This document shows positions 26,102 to 35,374 of a stretch of 64,000 bases of DNA, piece by piece. Origin of the DNA: CAXXHQ01 sp963665265 (GTDB lineage: Bacteria > Planctomycetota > Planctomycetia > Pirellulales > Thermoguttaceae); the NCBI GenBank assembly GCA_963665265.2, contig OY762224.2, forward strand, positions 1,550,001 to 1,614,000, written 5' to 3'. Under the pieces are notes generated by a model that was not told the DNA's origin, ran no database searches, and was given only the letters and a program-made list of their open reading frames with translations. Position 1 is the stretch's first letter; each line of letters opens with the position of its first letter. The translations under genes were made by a program, and so were the position numbers.

Positions 26102-27877
26102 ATGCCGCAAATATTATCCCTGGAATGGAACGAAATCGAAGCGCGAGCGGTTCTCGCCTCGCAACGGCGCGATTCGATCGTCATTGAGCAAGCGTTCAGC
26201 GTTGATATGCGTCCGCACCAAGTCGAAGGGGCGGCGGCGCATGTGGACGTCGGAGCTCGATTAACTTCGGCGCTTGCCGTGCGAGGGATCGGTAAAATCG
26301 ACGTCTTCGCGACGATCGGCCGAACGAACATCGAACTGCGCCAGCTTTCGCTTCCTCCGGCTCCCGACGCCGAGTTGCCCGACTTGGTTCGCTTCCAAGC
26401 GATGCGAGAGTTCAACGAACTGCAAGAGAGCTGGCCGTTGGACTTCATTCCCTTGACCGACGCGGCGGACGCCCCGCGCGAAGTTCTCGCCGCGGCGATC
26501 AGTCCGGAGACGATGCAAGAGGTCGACGGCATCTGCCGGCAAGCGGGGTTGCGTCCCAGAAAAATCGCTCTTCGCGCGACGGCGGCCGCATCGTTGCTCG
26601 CAAGGATGCAAAGCGAACGACAAGACGAGCTTCGCTTGCTCGTCGATCTGCTGGAAGACGAAGCCGATTTGACGGTGATGACTCGCGGCCGAGTGGTCTT
26701 CCTCCGCACGACGCGATTGAGCGTTCCGTTCCATCCGATGGCTCTCGTCGGCGAAATTCGCCGCACGATGGCCGCCGTGCAGAACCGTTTCGACGGACGA
26801 AAAGTCGAATCGGTTATTTTCTGCGGCACGGAAGAGCAACAGGCCGAGCTTGCGAAAAAGGTTGCCGAGGATTTGGACGTTAAAACGGAATTGCTCGATC
26901 CGTTCGCGAACTTGTCGCTTGGCGAAGAAGTTCGTTCGCAGCCTCCGGAGCATGCGGGACGATTTGCGCCGTTGATCGGCATGCTGCTCGACGAGTTGGA
27001 TCGCAATCCGTACGCGGTCGATTTCTTGCACCCGCGCAAAAAGCCCGAGCCGCCGAACCCTTGGAAAAAATATCGCATTCACGCGGCCGCAGCCGCCGTC
27101 CTGCTCGTGCTTGGGCTCGGGTACTATATGATTTCGCAATCCTATGCGGCAAAGGAATATCGCGAATTGGCCGCGAAAGAAAGCGAATTGAAAAAGAATT
27201 TGCCGCGTTGGCAAAAAATCCAACGGCAATACGACGCCGTCGAGCCGTGGATCAGTAATGAAGTCAATTGGCTCGATACGCTTTACGACGTAAGCAAACA
27301 GGCTCCGCCGGCTCAAGAGGCGATCTTCGAACGAGTCTCTTGTATTCTGAAGCCTGACCAGCAAGCGGCCAAGTTCGGCGAACTAGGTCGCGTGCAATTC
27401 AAAGGATACGTGAAATCGCGGGAAACGCTCGACAAATTCGCCCAAGCGTTCAACGATGCGGCGCGACATATTGACGTTCCGAAATCGAGCGCCGTGAGCA
27501 AGAACGGCTACAACTGGAGCTTTGACGGCGATCTCGTGGTAATGGCGAAAGGCGCAACGACGCTCTCCGGGACCGTTTCGCGAGTCGGATCCGCCGTGAA
27601 CTCCGCTGCGACGACGGCCGCCGGCACGGCGACCAAAAACGGAACGACGGCGAAAGCGGCTGACGCCTCGGCAGGAACTGCCTCGGCGACGGGCACGGCC
27701 AATAATCCTTCCGCGACGGGAACCGCCGCGGCGGAGAAAACGACGGCTCCCGGGACGGCGACGCAAACGCCGAACGACAAAGCGGACGAAACGAAGCGGC
27801 CGGACGAGAAAACCAACGAACCGATGAAGTCGAACGAGAACCCCGATTCCTCAAAACCGACCGACACGAAGAAATAA
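26102..27877 (+). CDS. gspL: GspL-like (PilM/PilN-like) type II secretion assembly protein
   Basis: From ATG 26102 this is 591 residues. The N-terminal ~320 residues look like the actin-like cytoplasmic domain of PilM/GspL (ILSLEWNEIEARAVLAS at the start; LRLLVDLLEDEADLTVMTRG in the middle). One membrane helix follows (AAAAAVLLVLGLGYYMI, about residues 325-343), then a coiled-coil-prone periplasmic part as in PilN/GspL. The last ~90 residues are Thr/Ala/Gly/Asn low complexity with a charged Lys/Asp/Glu tail. It would link GspE to the membrane platform. It lies 64 bases after gspK and 14 bases before gspM. A longer frame from 26045 (TTG) adds nothing recognisable. Confidence 0.75.
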   Translation: MPQILSLEWNEIEARAVLASQRRDSIVIEQAFSVDMRPHQVEGAAAHVDVGARLTSALAVRGIGKIDVFATIGRTNIELRQLSLPPAPDAELPDLVRFQAMREFNELQESWPLDFIPLTDAADAPREVLAAAISPETMQEVDGICRQAGLRPRKIALRATAAASLLARMQSERQDELRLLVDLLEDEADLTVMTRGRVVFLRTTRLSVPFHPMALVGEIRRTMAAVQNRFDGRKVESVIFCGTEEQQAELAKKVAEDLDVKTELLDPFANLSLGEEVRSQPPEHAGRFAPLIGMLLDELDRNPYAVDFLHPRKKPEPPNPWKKYRIHAAAAAVLLVLGLGYYMISQSYAAKEYRELAAKESELKKNLPRWQKIQRQYDAVEPWISNEVNWLDTLYDVSKQAPPAQEAIFERVSCILKPDQQAAKFGELGRVQFKGYVKSRETLDKFAQAFNDAARHIDVPKSSAVSKNGYNWSFDGDLVVMAKGATTLSGTVSRVGSAVNSAATTAAGTATKNGTTAKAADASAGTASATGTANNPSATGTAAAEKTTAPGTATQTPNDKADETKRPDEKTNEPMKSNENPDSSKPTDTKK

Positions 27878-27891
27878 TAGACGCGAAAGCT

Positions 27892-28818
27892 ATGGAATTA
27901 CAACAGCGTGAAAAAAAATTGATGGTTGCGGTCGGCGTCCTCTTTGCGGTCGTCGCCCTTTACTATTTGTACGGAATGGTTTTCGGCGGCGGGGCTATGG
28001 GCAACCCCGAAGCGCTCCGAACGAGCATCAATAAACTGGAAAATGAAATCAGTCGCGCGAAAAACGCGCAGCGCAAACTGAACGCATTAAACAAGCGTTC
28101 GTTGCCGACGAGGCAGGCGGACGCCCTCGAACGATACCAAGCGTGGTTGCGAGGTCTGGTCGAGCAAAGCGGCTTCAAAGACGCTCGCATAAGCGTGAAA
28201 CAGAAACAGCCGATCAAGAACAAGGACGGCGACGTTGGCGTTAATTACGCCTTTTCGGTTACCGGCGTCGGCTCGCTGGAGAAAGTGATTCGATTTCTCT
28301 TCAGTTTCTACTCGTCGGGAAATTTACAGAAGGTCCGTACAATAACCTTGGAGCCAAAGCAAGGCTCCAAAGAGTTGGATATCTCGATCGACGTTGAAGC
28401 GCTTGCTCTTACGACCGGCGATAACCCCAGCCTATTGACGAAGGAAAAAGGGGACCAGTTAAAGTTGCCGTCGCTCGACATCTATCAGGCGGGAATCGTG
28501 AAACGCGATTTCTTCTCGGTTTACGTTCCGCCGAAGCCGAATCCGCCGCCGGAGCCGAAAAAAGATCCGCCGAAGCCGCCTAGCTTCGACGCGGCCAAAT
28601 ACGTCATCCTCACGGCCGTCATCGAAACGGACGGTCAATCGGTCGCTTGGATTCGCTCAAAACCGACGGACAAGACGATCAAGGTCCGCGCGGGCGAAGA
28701 CTTCGAAATCGGCCCGATCAAAGGGAAATGCCTGCGGGTCGGCGTGCGCGACATCGACATTGAAATTGACGGCGAGAAAAAGACGATCGCTTACGGCGAA
28801 AGCCTCGGCGGCAAGTAA
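27892..28818 (+). CDS. gspM: GspM/PilO-like type II secretion protein with C-terminal GspC/PilP-like domain
   Basis: A 308-residue bitopic protein: short cytoplasmic start MELQQREKKL, one helix (LMVAVGVLFAVVALYYLYGM), a coiled-coil (residues about 45-75), and a ferredoxin-like PilO/GspM domain (VNYAFSVTGVGSLEKVIRFL). After a Pro-rich linker (PPKPNPPPEPKKDPPKPP) the last ~85 residues (YVILTAVIETDGQSVAWIRS to the end) resemble the beta-rich homology region of GspC/PilP. That would make this a natural GspM-GspC-type fusion and explain why no separate gspC is seen. The gene is last in the operon; no terminator hairpin was recognised after it. The domain assignment of the C-terminal part is tentative. 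Confidence 0.65.
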   Translation: MELQQREKKLMVAVGVLFAVVALYYLYGMVFGGGAMGNPEALRTSINKLENEISRAKNAQRKLNALNKRSLPTRQADALERYQAWLRGLVEQSGFKDARISVKQKQPIKNKDGDVGVNYAFSVTGVGSLEKVIRFLFSFYSSGNLQKVRTITLEPKQGSKELDISIDVEALALTTGDNPSLLTKEKGDQLKLPSLDIYQAGIVKRDFFSVYVPPKPNPPPEPKKDPPKPPSFDAAKYVILTAVIETDGQSVAWIRSKPTDKTIKVRAGEDFEIGPIKGKCLRVGVRDIDIEIDGEKKTIAYGESLGGK

Positions 28819-29087
28819 TTGAACGGCGACGAATTTTCGGCAGCATAAGCTTCGCTTCACATTCACGACGCGAGTTATTAGTCCGCTGCGATTCGACAGG
28901 ATTTAATGGACATTTTCGTCCGTTTTGAAGCTCGTCGCGAGAAATCCGAACTTCTTGACTTGTTCGGATTTGGGGGCGTATTTATAATCGCCGAAGACCG
29001 TCCATAAGAAAAGATAATATCGAAAATCGGCGCTCCGCAGGGTCGGTCGGACGCGCCGGCATCTCCTAAGAAAAGCCTCTACGAAAA

Positions 29088-30722
29088 ATGAAAGCCGCCG
29101 AACTCTTCGTGCGCTGTTTGGAAAACGAGGGCGTGAAATACATTTTCGGCATCCCCGGCGAGGAAAACCTCGACGTGATGGACGCCATGCTCAACAGCTC
29201 GATTCAGTTCGTGACGACTCGCCACGAACAAGCGGCGGCGTTCATGGCTGACGTTTACGGGCGGTTGACCGGCAAGGCGGGCGTTTGCTTGGCGACGCTT
29301 GGCCCCGGCGCCACCAATCTCATCACCGGCGTGGCCGACGCGAACATGGACTACGCGCCGTTGGTCGCCATTTCCGGTCAGTCGGCCACCCAGGCGATGC
29401 ACAAAGAAAGCCACCAATATCTCGACTTGGTCAATCTGTTCAAGCCGATTTCGAAATATTCGACGCAAATCATCGAGCCGGAGACCGTTCCCGAGGTGGT
29501 TCGTAAAGCGTTCAAGCAGGCGCAAACGGGCCGATTCGGCGTAAGCTACATCGATTTGCCGGAAAACGTCGCGAAGATGGAAGTGGAAGGGCTGACGCCG
29601 TTGCCGGTGAACGTGCAAGCTCCTCCGGTGCCGAATCCGAAGCAGATTCAAAAAGCGGTGGAAATCATTTCCAGCGCGAAATTTCCGCTGATTCTGGCGG
29701 GAAACGGCGTCGTTCGCGCGGAGGCGACGAAAGAACTTTTGGAATTCGCCGAGCGAACGAACATCCCTGTAGTCAATACGTTTATGACGAAGGGGGTGAT
29801 TCCGTCCTCGCATCGATTGAGCTTGGGAACCATGGGATTGAAAGGACACGACTACGTGCTCTACGCCTTCGAGCAGGCGGATGTCGTGATTTGCATCGGC
29901 TACGACATGGTCGAGTTTCAATCGCGTCCGTGGAATCCGAACAAAAATTTGAAAATCGTTCACGTGAGCGCGCTTCCGGCCGAGGTCGACGAATACTATC
30001 CGGTGGCGGTCGAAGTGCAGGGCTACGTGAAGTCGGCGTTGCGAACGATCGGCGATCTGGTTCAGCCGCAAGAGACGTATCAGATTGGGAAGATTCGTGA
30101 AGCGATCGTGGCCGACGCGGCCGAATACGCCGGCGACAAAGCGTTTCCGATGAAGCCGCAAAAGATCGTCTGGGATTTGCGTCAAGCGCTTAGTCCCGAC
30201 TCGAACGTAATTTGCGATGTGGGCGCTCACAAGATGTGGATGGCTCGCATGTATCAAGCGGAGCGGCCGAACACCTGCATTATCTCGAACGGGTTCGCCT
30301 CGATGGCGATCAGTTTGCCCGGCGCAATCGCGGCGAAATTAGCGTATCCGACCAGGACGGCCGTGGCCGTCACGGGCGACGCCGGGTTCATGATGAACTG
30401 CCAAGAACTCGAGACGGCGTTGCGGATCGGAACGCCGATCGTCGTGCTAATTTGGCGCGACGACTGCTATGGGCTCATCGAATGGCATCAATTGCGACGC
30501 TTCAAACGAATTAGCAACGTCAAGTTCGGCAATCCCGACTTCGTTAAATTCGCCGAAAGCTTCGGGGCGAAAGGCTACCGAGTCGAGGCGGCCGACGAAC
30601 TCATTCCTATCATTAAGCAGGCGATCGCCGACAACACGGTCGTCGTCATCGACTGCCCTGTCGATTATTCCGAAAATATGAAACTCACGCAGAAGCTGGA
30701 CGGACTTGTTCGCCCGACCTAA
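29088..30722 (+). CDS. Acetolactate synthase large subunit-like TPP enzyme
   Basis: A 544-residue thiamine-diphosphate enzyme of normal length. The three family domains are visible: an N-terminal pyrimidine-binding domain with the activating Glu in TTRHEQAAAFMAD and LGPGATNLITGVADA; a central domain (about 190-330); and a C-terminal diphosphate-binding domain with GDAGFMMNCQELETALR and DDCYG. This pattern fits acetolactate synthase (two pyruvate to acetolactate plus CO2), more like the catabolic AlsS/IlvB-like single-subunit group since no ilvN small subunit gene follows. Other TPP enzymes of the same fold (for example oxalyl-CoA decarboxylase) are less likely but not excluded. It converges on citrate synthase, with only five bases between the stop codons, so their 3' ends probably overlap as transcripts. 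Confidence 0.82.
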   Translation: MKAAELFVRCLENEGVKYIFGIPGEENLDVMDAMLNSSIQFVTTRHEQAAAFMADVYGRLTGKAGVCLATLGPGATNLITGVADANMDYAPLVAISGQSATQAMHKESHQYLDLVNLFKPISKYSTQIIEPETVPEVVRKAFKQAQTGRFGVSYIDLPENVAKMEVEGLTPLPVNVQAPPVPNPKQIQKAVEIISSAKFPLILAGNGVVRAEATKELLEFAERTNIPVVNTFMTKGVIPSSHRLSLGTMGLKGHDYVLYAFEQADVVICIGYDMVEFQSRPWNPNKNLKIVHVSALPAEVDEYYPVAVEVQGYVKSALRTIGDLVQPQETYQIGKIREAIVADAAEYAGDKAFPMKPQKIVWDLRQALSPDSNVICDVGAHKMWMARMYQAERPNTCIISNGFASMAISLPGAIAAKLAYPTRTAVAVTGDAGFMMNCQELETALRIGTPIVVLIWRDDCYGLIEWHQLRRFKRISNVKFGNPDFVKFAESFGAKGYRVEAADELIPIIKQAIADNTVVVIDCPVDYSENMKLTQKLDGLVRPT

Positions 30723-30727
30723 GCGAG

Positions 30728-32038
30728 CTAGGCGTCCGTTTCCTTTTTTGCGGAGCGTTGAATTAGCGGCACGAATTCGCGAAGCGTCGGACCAACGTAA
30801 AGATCCATCGGGCGGTGAATCGCTTTGTTCGCGGCGAGGTGCATTTCGCGCCAATGGGCGATCCAGCCGGGAAGCCTTCCCAGCGCGAACAACACGGTGA
30901 ACATGTTCTTCGGAATTCCCATCAGGCGATAGATGATGCCGGAATAGAAGTCGACATTCGGATACAGCTTCCGCTCGATGAAGTACGGATCGGTTAGCGC
31001 GACCTCTTCCAACTCTTGGGCCACGTCGAAGAGCGGATCGCATTTGCCGTGTTTGTTCAACAAGCGATGACAGACTTCCTTGATGATCTTTGCGCGGGGA
31101 TCGTAGTTTTTGTAAACGCGATGCCCGAAACCCATCAGCCGGAAGCCGGAGTTTTTATCTTTGGCCATATCGACGTATTTTTGCAAGTTTCGGCCGTCGG
31201 CGATGATGCGCTCTAGCATGTTGATGCAGGCCTCGTTGGCGCCGCCGTGCCATTCGCCCCACAGCGCGCAAATGCCGGAAGCGATGGCCGAGAACAAGTT
31301 CACGTTGCTGGAGCCGACCATACGGACGGCCGACGTGCTGCAATTCTGGCTGTGATCGGCGTGGATGATCAACAGCAGGTTCAAGGCCTCGACGAAGTCG
31401 GGATCCATCTGATACCGTTCGCTCGGAACGGCGAACATCATATGGAGGAAGTTCTGGCAATACGTGAAATGGTTTTCCGGATAGATGAACGGCTGGCCGA
31501 TCGACTGCTTATAGCTATAGGCGGCGATGGTCGGCATTTTCGCCAACAATCGAAACATCGCCAAATCGCGTTGCTCTTCGCTTCGCGGGTCGAGCGAGTC
31601 CTTGGCGTAGATCGCCAACGAACTGACGACCGAGCTGAGAATGGCCATCGGATGAGCGTCGGGCGGAAAACCGGCGTAAATCCGCTTCATATTCTCATGG
31701 AGCAACGTATGCACGCGAATATTTTGGCGGAACTCGGCCAATTGCTCGCTCGTGGGGAGTTCGCCGTAGATGAGCAAGTAGGCGGTTTCGGTGAAGTCGC
31801 AACGCTCGGCGATGACTTCGACCGGATATCCGCGATAGCGGAGGATGCCTTTGTCGCCGTCGAGGAAGGTAATCGCGCTTCGGGTGCTTCCGGTGTTGGC
31901 GTAACCTTCGTCCAAGGTGACGCAACTGGCGGTCCGAAGCAGTTTACTAATATCGATGGCCCGGGTTCCTTCGGTTCCCGTCAACATGGGCAATTCGTAA
32001 GTTTGATCGTCAATCGTCAGTTTGGCGTTTTGTGTCAT
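30728..32038 (-). CDS. gltA: Citrate synthase
   Basis: A 436-residue type II (hexameric-type length) citrate synthase. The catalytic residues of the E. coli enzyme are recognisable at nearly the same numbers: the His of WHGGAN (about 264), the His of GFGHRVYKNYDPRA (about 305) and the Asp of NVDFYSG (about 360). The N-terminal start MTQNAKLTIDDQTYELPM and GYANTGSTRSAITFLDGDKG are also typical. It condenses acetyl-CoA and oxaloacetate to citrate at the entry to the citric acid cycle. It is a single gene, convergent with the acetolactate-synthase-like gene. Its upstream side faces the second copy of the long repeat, so its promoter must lie in the ~180 bases between them or within the repeat. 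Confidence 0.95.
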   Translation of the reverse strand: MTQNAKLTIDDQTYELPMLTGTEGTRAIDISKLLRTASCVTLDEGYANTGSTRSAITFLDGDKGILRYRGYPVEVIAERCDFTETAYLLIYGELPTSEQLAEFRQNIRVHTLLHENMKRIYAGFPPDAHPMAILSSVVSSLAIYAKDSLDPRSEEQRDLAMFRLLAKMPTIAAYSYKQSIGQPFIYPENHFTYCQNFLHMMFAVPSERYQMDPDFVEALNLLLIIHADHSQNCSTSAVRMVGSSNVNLFSAIASGICALWGEWHGGANEACINMLERIIADGRNLQKYVDMAKDKNSGFRLMGFGHRVYKNYDPRAKIIKEVCHRLLNKHGKCDPLFDVAQELEEVALTDPYFIERKLYPNVDFYSGIIYRLMGIPKNMFTVLFALGRLPGWIAHWREMHLAANKAIHRPMDLYVGPTLREFVPLIQRSAKKETDA

Positions 32039-32215
32039 ACGTCGTTTATTGAGAAAGGGTTACGCAAGAAACGGAACAGGGTAAGTGTATCCCAAAGGCG
32101 GCATTTCATCCAGATGCCCCTGCGGGGGTGAAAAATGGTCATCCGACCGAAGGAAGGGAGGCGGCCAAGGCGTCCTGTATTATTCCAGGAGCACTTCTTT
32201 CCCGGGGCGTTTGGC

Positions 32216-32725
32216 GTTTTTCGACGGGGGGAGCGGAGAATATGGACGCATCGTCGTTTTTTGATTTCGTAAGAACTGAATTGGCAAGGGGATAGGAAAA
32301 CTCGCAACGGAGGGGCGCCCATATTCTCGCCGGTTTTTGTGGGGCGAGTTCGGCGCAAGTTCCGTAGTGACCGTTTGTTACGATAATTCGACAGGTCATT
32401 TTTGATTGCCTTACGTTTTCCGTTATTTGCGCTGGCGTGTCGTAAGTGGTTGGCTGACATTATGTTTTAAACATCGGAACGCCACTGAGGGCGTTCCCTA
32501 CAGACCGATGGGAAAGGAGTTAGGTCGAAGGCACGCACGTTTTTCACCAAATGCAGTGGAGTCGAGTTGTCAAAGAACGCGTCGCTTGCGTGCGCAACGA
32601 TTCGTAGGAACTTTTTAGCAGAAGGAGTGGCACAATAACAAGGAAGAAGGATGAAGGATGAGGGATGAAAGGCGCGGCAGAGGAAACCGCGAATGCATGC
32701 GACGTAGGGGATGGGGACGCGAGAT
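32216..32725 (-). repeat. Long dispersed repeat, copy 2 (inverted mate of 10180-10708)
   Basis: The reverse complement of this segment matches copy 1 at about 95-97% by eye, including the perfect hairpin (here about 32475-32496) and the TCATCC-type tandem. It lacks copy 1's small duplication near the distal end. Similarity stops sharply at the shared GTCGAAAAAC, after which the flanks differ. It lies in the divergent spacer between gltA and a small hypothetical gene. The frames open across it are the same as those in copy 1 and are not credible proteins. Confidence 0.85.
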
Positions 32726-32974
32726 TTTCGCGCAGAACAGATGGGGTAACGCCCGATGACAGCGGGGCCGTCAGGCACGGGGCTCCTGACCTGCGGCGCG
32801 AAAGCCGTAAATCTTTCTCGGCAAACATCTTGCAAACGAAACGCCAGCATTTAATTGTACCAACCGCTCGGCGGCCGGCGCCCCGAAGAAAACCTCTCTG
32901 GACAGCCCCGGAAATTCCGAGTACGCTTCGGCCCGCAATTTCCCTCAGTTATTTTGAACGGGAGTTTTGAACAA

Positions 32975-33232
32975 ATGAATTTCTTCAACTGGATTCGTGA
33001 CGGCGTTCGTGATGCGGTATTGCTGGGCGTATCGGATGCGGTGGGCGACATCGGTACGCCGACCGAGGGCGACGACATCAGCCGCCGGTTGCTCGAAACG
33101 CTCCGCTCGAATCGTCCGGCGTTGGTGGATGGTCCGGCCGCACCGACGAGCAACGGCGATCGGTCGGCCCATCGGAAAAAGCTTGGTCGCTCGCTCGAAC
33201 AAATTCAAGCGGGTGCGACGAAGGGGGCGTAG
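32975..33232 (+). CDS. Small hypothetical protein
   Basis: An 85-residue protein starting MNFFNWIRDGVRDAVLLGVS at ATG 32975, with GGGAG ten bases upstream. The N-terminal half (to about residue 45) looks like an amphipathic helix followed by an acidic stretch; the C-terminal half is polar and basic (HRKKLGRSLEQIQAGATKG). There is no signal peptide or membrane helix. I do not recognise a named family. The gene ends 34 bases before the stop of the convergent flavoprotein. An in-frame extension to 32855 exists but lacks a ribosome-binding site. Coding status is likely rather than certain. Confidence 0.55.
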   Translation: MNFFNWIRDGVRDAVLLGVSDAVGDIGTPTEGDDISRRLLETLRSNRPALVDGPAAPTSNGDRSAHRKKLGRSLEQIQAGATKGA

Positions 33233-33265
33233 TCGGCTTCCGCCGGGTAAATGGGCGAGCGTCGG

Positions 33266-34519
33266 CTAGAGATGCAATCCGGCGAGATAACCCGTGCTAA
33301 AGGCGGCTTGAAAGTTATAGCCGCCGATGGGGCCGTCGAGGTCGAGCGTTTCGCCGGCGAAGAAGAGGCCGGGCACGATCTTGCTTTGCATATCCCGGGA
33401 ATCGACCTCGCGGAGATCGACTCCGCCGGTCGTGACTTCCGCTTTGCGAAAGCCCATCGTTCCGACGACGGGAATAGGAAGCGCTTTGAGCGTTAGCGCG
33501 AGTCGAGCGCGCCCGTCTCTGTTTAAATCGGCGGCTCGCAATTCGCCGTCGATTTCGGCTTGCATCACGACCGCTTCGCTTAGGCGGTGCGACACCCATT
33601 GATCTAAGAGGTAGGCGACCTGTTTCTTGCCTAATTTTTCGCGGCGTCGTTCGATCGCTTCTTCACATGCCTGGAGCGAAATCGAGGGGGCCAAATCGCA
33701 CTCCAAGCGTAGTTGCTGCGGATGAGGGTGCAAACTGACGGCGCGGCTCACGTCTAAGACCGCCGGTCCCGAAACGCCGAAATGCGCGAAGAGCAAGGCT
33801 CCTCGCGAGGCGGCAAGAGGTTTCACTTTTTTCTTTTGAGCGGCAGCATTTGGATCGATCACGCAGACCGCAGCGTCGGGAACGCTGACGCCTTGCAATT
33901 CGGTGACCCAGTCGGCATGCGAGACGATCGGCGCTAGGGCGGGGCGAGGCGTCACGATTGTGTGTCCCAGTTCGGCGGCGAAGCGGAAGCCGTCGCCCGT
34001 CGTTCCGCAATCGGGATACGATTGTCCGCCCGTGGCGATAAGGACGCTCGTCGCGGTTACGTCGCGGCCGTTCCCGGCGACGACGAATCCAGATTCGGCG
34101 CGGCGCACCGTCATGATCGTCTCTTCGCAAGCGACGGTCGCTCCGCTTTGTTTTAAACGGCGCAGTAGAGCGGCGAGCACGTCGGCGGCTCGATCGGAGG
34201 CGGGGAATATCTTGCCGGTCTCCGGCTCGACGACAGTCCGCACTCCTTCGGCATGCATGATTTTTAGAATATCGGCGGGGCCAAAAGCGGCCAAGGCCGA
34301 ATGCAAGAATTGTCCCGATCGGCCGAACGCGGCGATGATTCCTCGCGCGTCGCAGTCGTGGGTCAAATTGCAGCGGGAACCGCCGGAAAGGAGAATTTTA
34401 ACGCCCAGGCGCTGATTCTTATCGAGGAGGATCGTATTCTTTCCTCGAGAAGCGGCGACCGTCGCGGCCATTATCCCCGCAGGACCGCCGCCGATGATCG
34501 CCGCGTCAAAGTATTCCAT
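33266..34519 (-). CDS. BaiN/HI0933 (YhiN)-family FAD-dependent oxidoreductase
   Basis: A 417-residue flavoprotein. The N-terminal dinucleotide-binding motif is FDAAIIGGGPAGIMAA with the acidic end LLDKN. The family signature KILLSGGSRCNLTHD follows, then ATGGQSYPDCGTTGDGF in the middle and FFAGETLDLDGPIGGYNFQ near the end, closing the second FAD contact. This is the HI0933/BaiN family of NAD(P)/FAD oxidoreductases; in gut Clostridia BaiN reduces bile-acid intermediates, but most members have no known substrate. It is cytoplasmic. It lies upstream of nothing on its strand; the azoreductase is 84 bases upstream on the same strand and may share a transcript. Confidence 0.88.
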   Translation of the reverse strand: MEYFDAAIIGGGPAGIMAATVAASRGKNTILLDKNQRLGVKILLSGGSRCNLTHDCDARGIIAAFGRSGQFLHSALAAFGPADILKIMHAEGVRTVVEPETGKIFPASDRAADVLAALLRRLKQSGATVACEETIMTVRRAESGFVVAGNGRDVTATSVLIATGGQSYPDCGTTGDGFRFAAELGHTIVTPRPALAPIVSHADWVTELQGVSVPDAAVCVIDPNAAAQKKKVKPLAASRGALLFAHFGVSGPAVLDVSRAVSLHPHPQQLRLECDLAPSISLQACEEAIERRREKLGKKQVAYLLDQWVSHRLSEAVVMQAEIDGELRAADLNRDGRARLALTLKALPIPVVGTMGFRKAEVTTGGVDLREVDSRDMQSKIVPGLFFAGETLDLDGPIGGYNFQAAFSTGYLAGLHL

Positions 34520-34603
34520 AGTGGTTCTATCGCTTTAGCGTCGTCGAGGCATGATGCGGAAAAGAACCATTATATCCTCGAGACGGCGCATATTGCGAGC
34601 CGG

Positions 34604-35215
34604 TCACCATGTTTTCGCCAGGTCGGCCAATTGGCGTTTTGCTTCTTGCATACCGGCGGCTCGCTGCTCGTCGCCCATATTAAGGGCTTGAGCATGAACG
34701 AAAGTGACGTCGGAGACGCCGATGAAGCCGAAGATGGTTCGCAACCACGGTTCTTGAAAGTCGAAAGGATGGATTGGGCTTTCCGGAGCGTAGCTCCCGC
34801 CGCGCGCGGTGATGAACAACGCTTTTTTGTTTCGAACGAGTCCCTGCCAAGAAGAGTCGATCGTTTTGTTGACTCGCACAATTTGATCGACGTAGGCTTT
34901 GAACGCCGAGGGGACGCTGAAGTTGTACATGGGGACGCCGAAGACGAATCGATCGGCGCCGAGGAGTTCTTCGATTAGGAGATCGGAGAAGGCCATCGCT
35001 TCGCGGGCTTCGTGGGTGTGGGCCTCGGGCGGAGCGAAGGCTCCGACGATCCACGCTTCGGTGACGTGAGGGACGGGAAACCTTCCGACGTCGCGATAGG
35101 TCACCACTTCTTGCGGATGTTCGATTCGCCGCAAATCGAGAAACTCACGCGTTAGCTGTCGAGTGACCGAACGCTCGGAGCGCGAACTTGCGTCCACATG
35201 CAAGATATGCGACAT
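34604..35215 (-). CDS. azoR: FMN-dependent NADH:quinone oxidoreductase / azoreductase
   Basis: A 203-residue flavodoxin-fold protein matching AzoR in length. It starts MSHILHVDASSRSERSVTRQ, where the SSRSERS loop binds FMN phosphate. The active-site block GVPMYNFSVPSAFKAYVDQI and the following TARGGSY loop are typical. These homodimeric cytoplasmic enzymes reduce quinones and azo compounds with NADH, and are often viewed as thiol/quinone stress defence. It precedes the flavoprotein gene on the same strand, so the two reductases may be co-expressed. The gene upstream is the large Hsp70, also minus strand, at a distance of about 160 bases. Confidence 0.9.
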   Translation of the reverse strand: MSHILHVDASSRSERSVTRQLTREFLDLRRIEHPQEVVTYRDVGRFPVPHVTEAWIVGAFAPPEAHTHEAREAMAFSDLLIEELLGADRFVFGVPMYNFSVPSAFKAYVDQIVRVNKTIDSSWQGLVRNKKALFITARGGSYAPESPIHPFDFQEPWLRTIFGFIGVSDVTFVHAQALNMGDEQRAAGMQEAKRQLADLAKTW

Positions 35216-35374
35216 GACGAAACCTCATTGAATCTTCAGCCAAAGTAGGAGCGTCGCACAATGCGACCCCCTGGTGCAAACCGCATGCCCGCTAGATTGT
35301 ACGCAGCTAGGCAAAAGAGGCGATTCAGTGAGGGAGATTCATGTCGCTGCAATGCAATCGGAACTAATCAGGCA

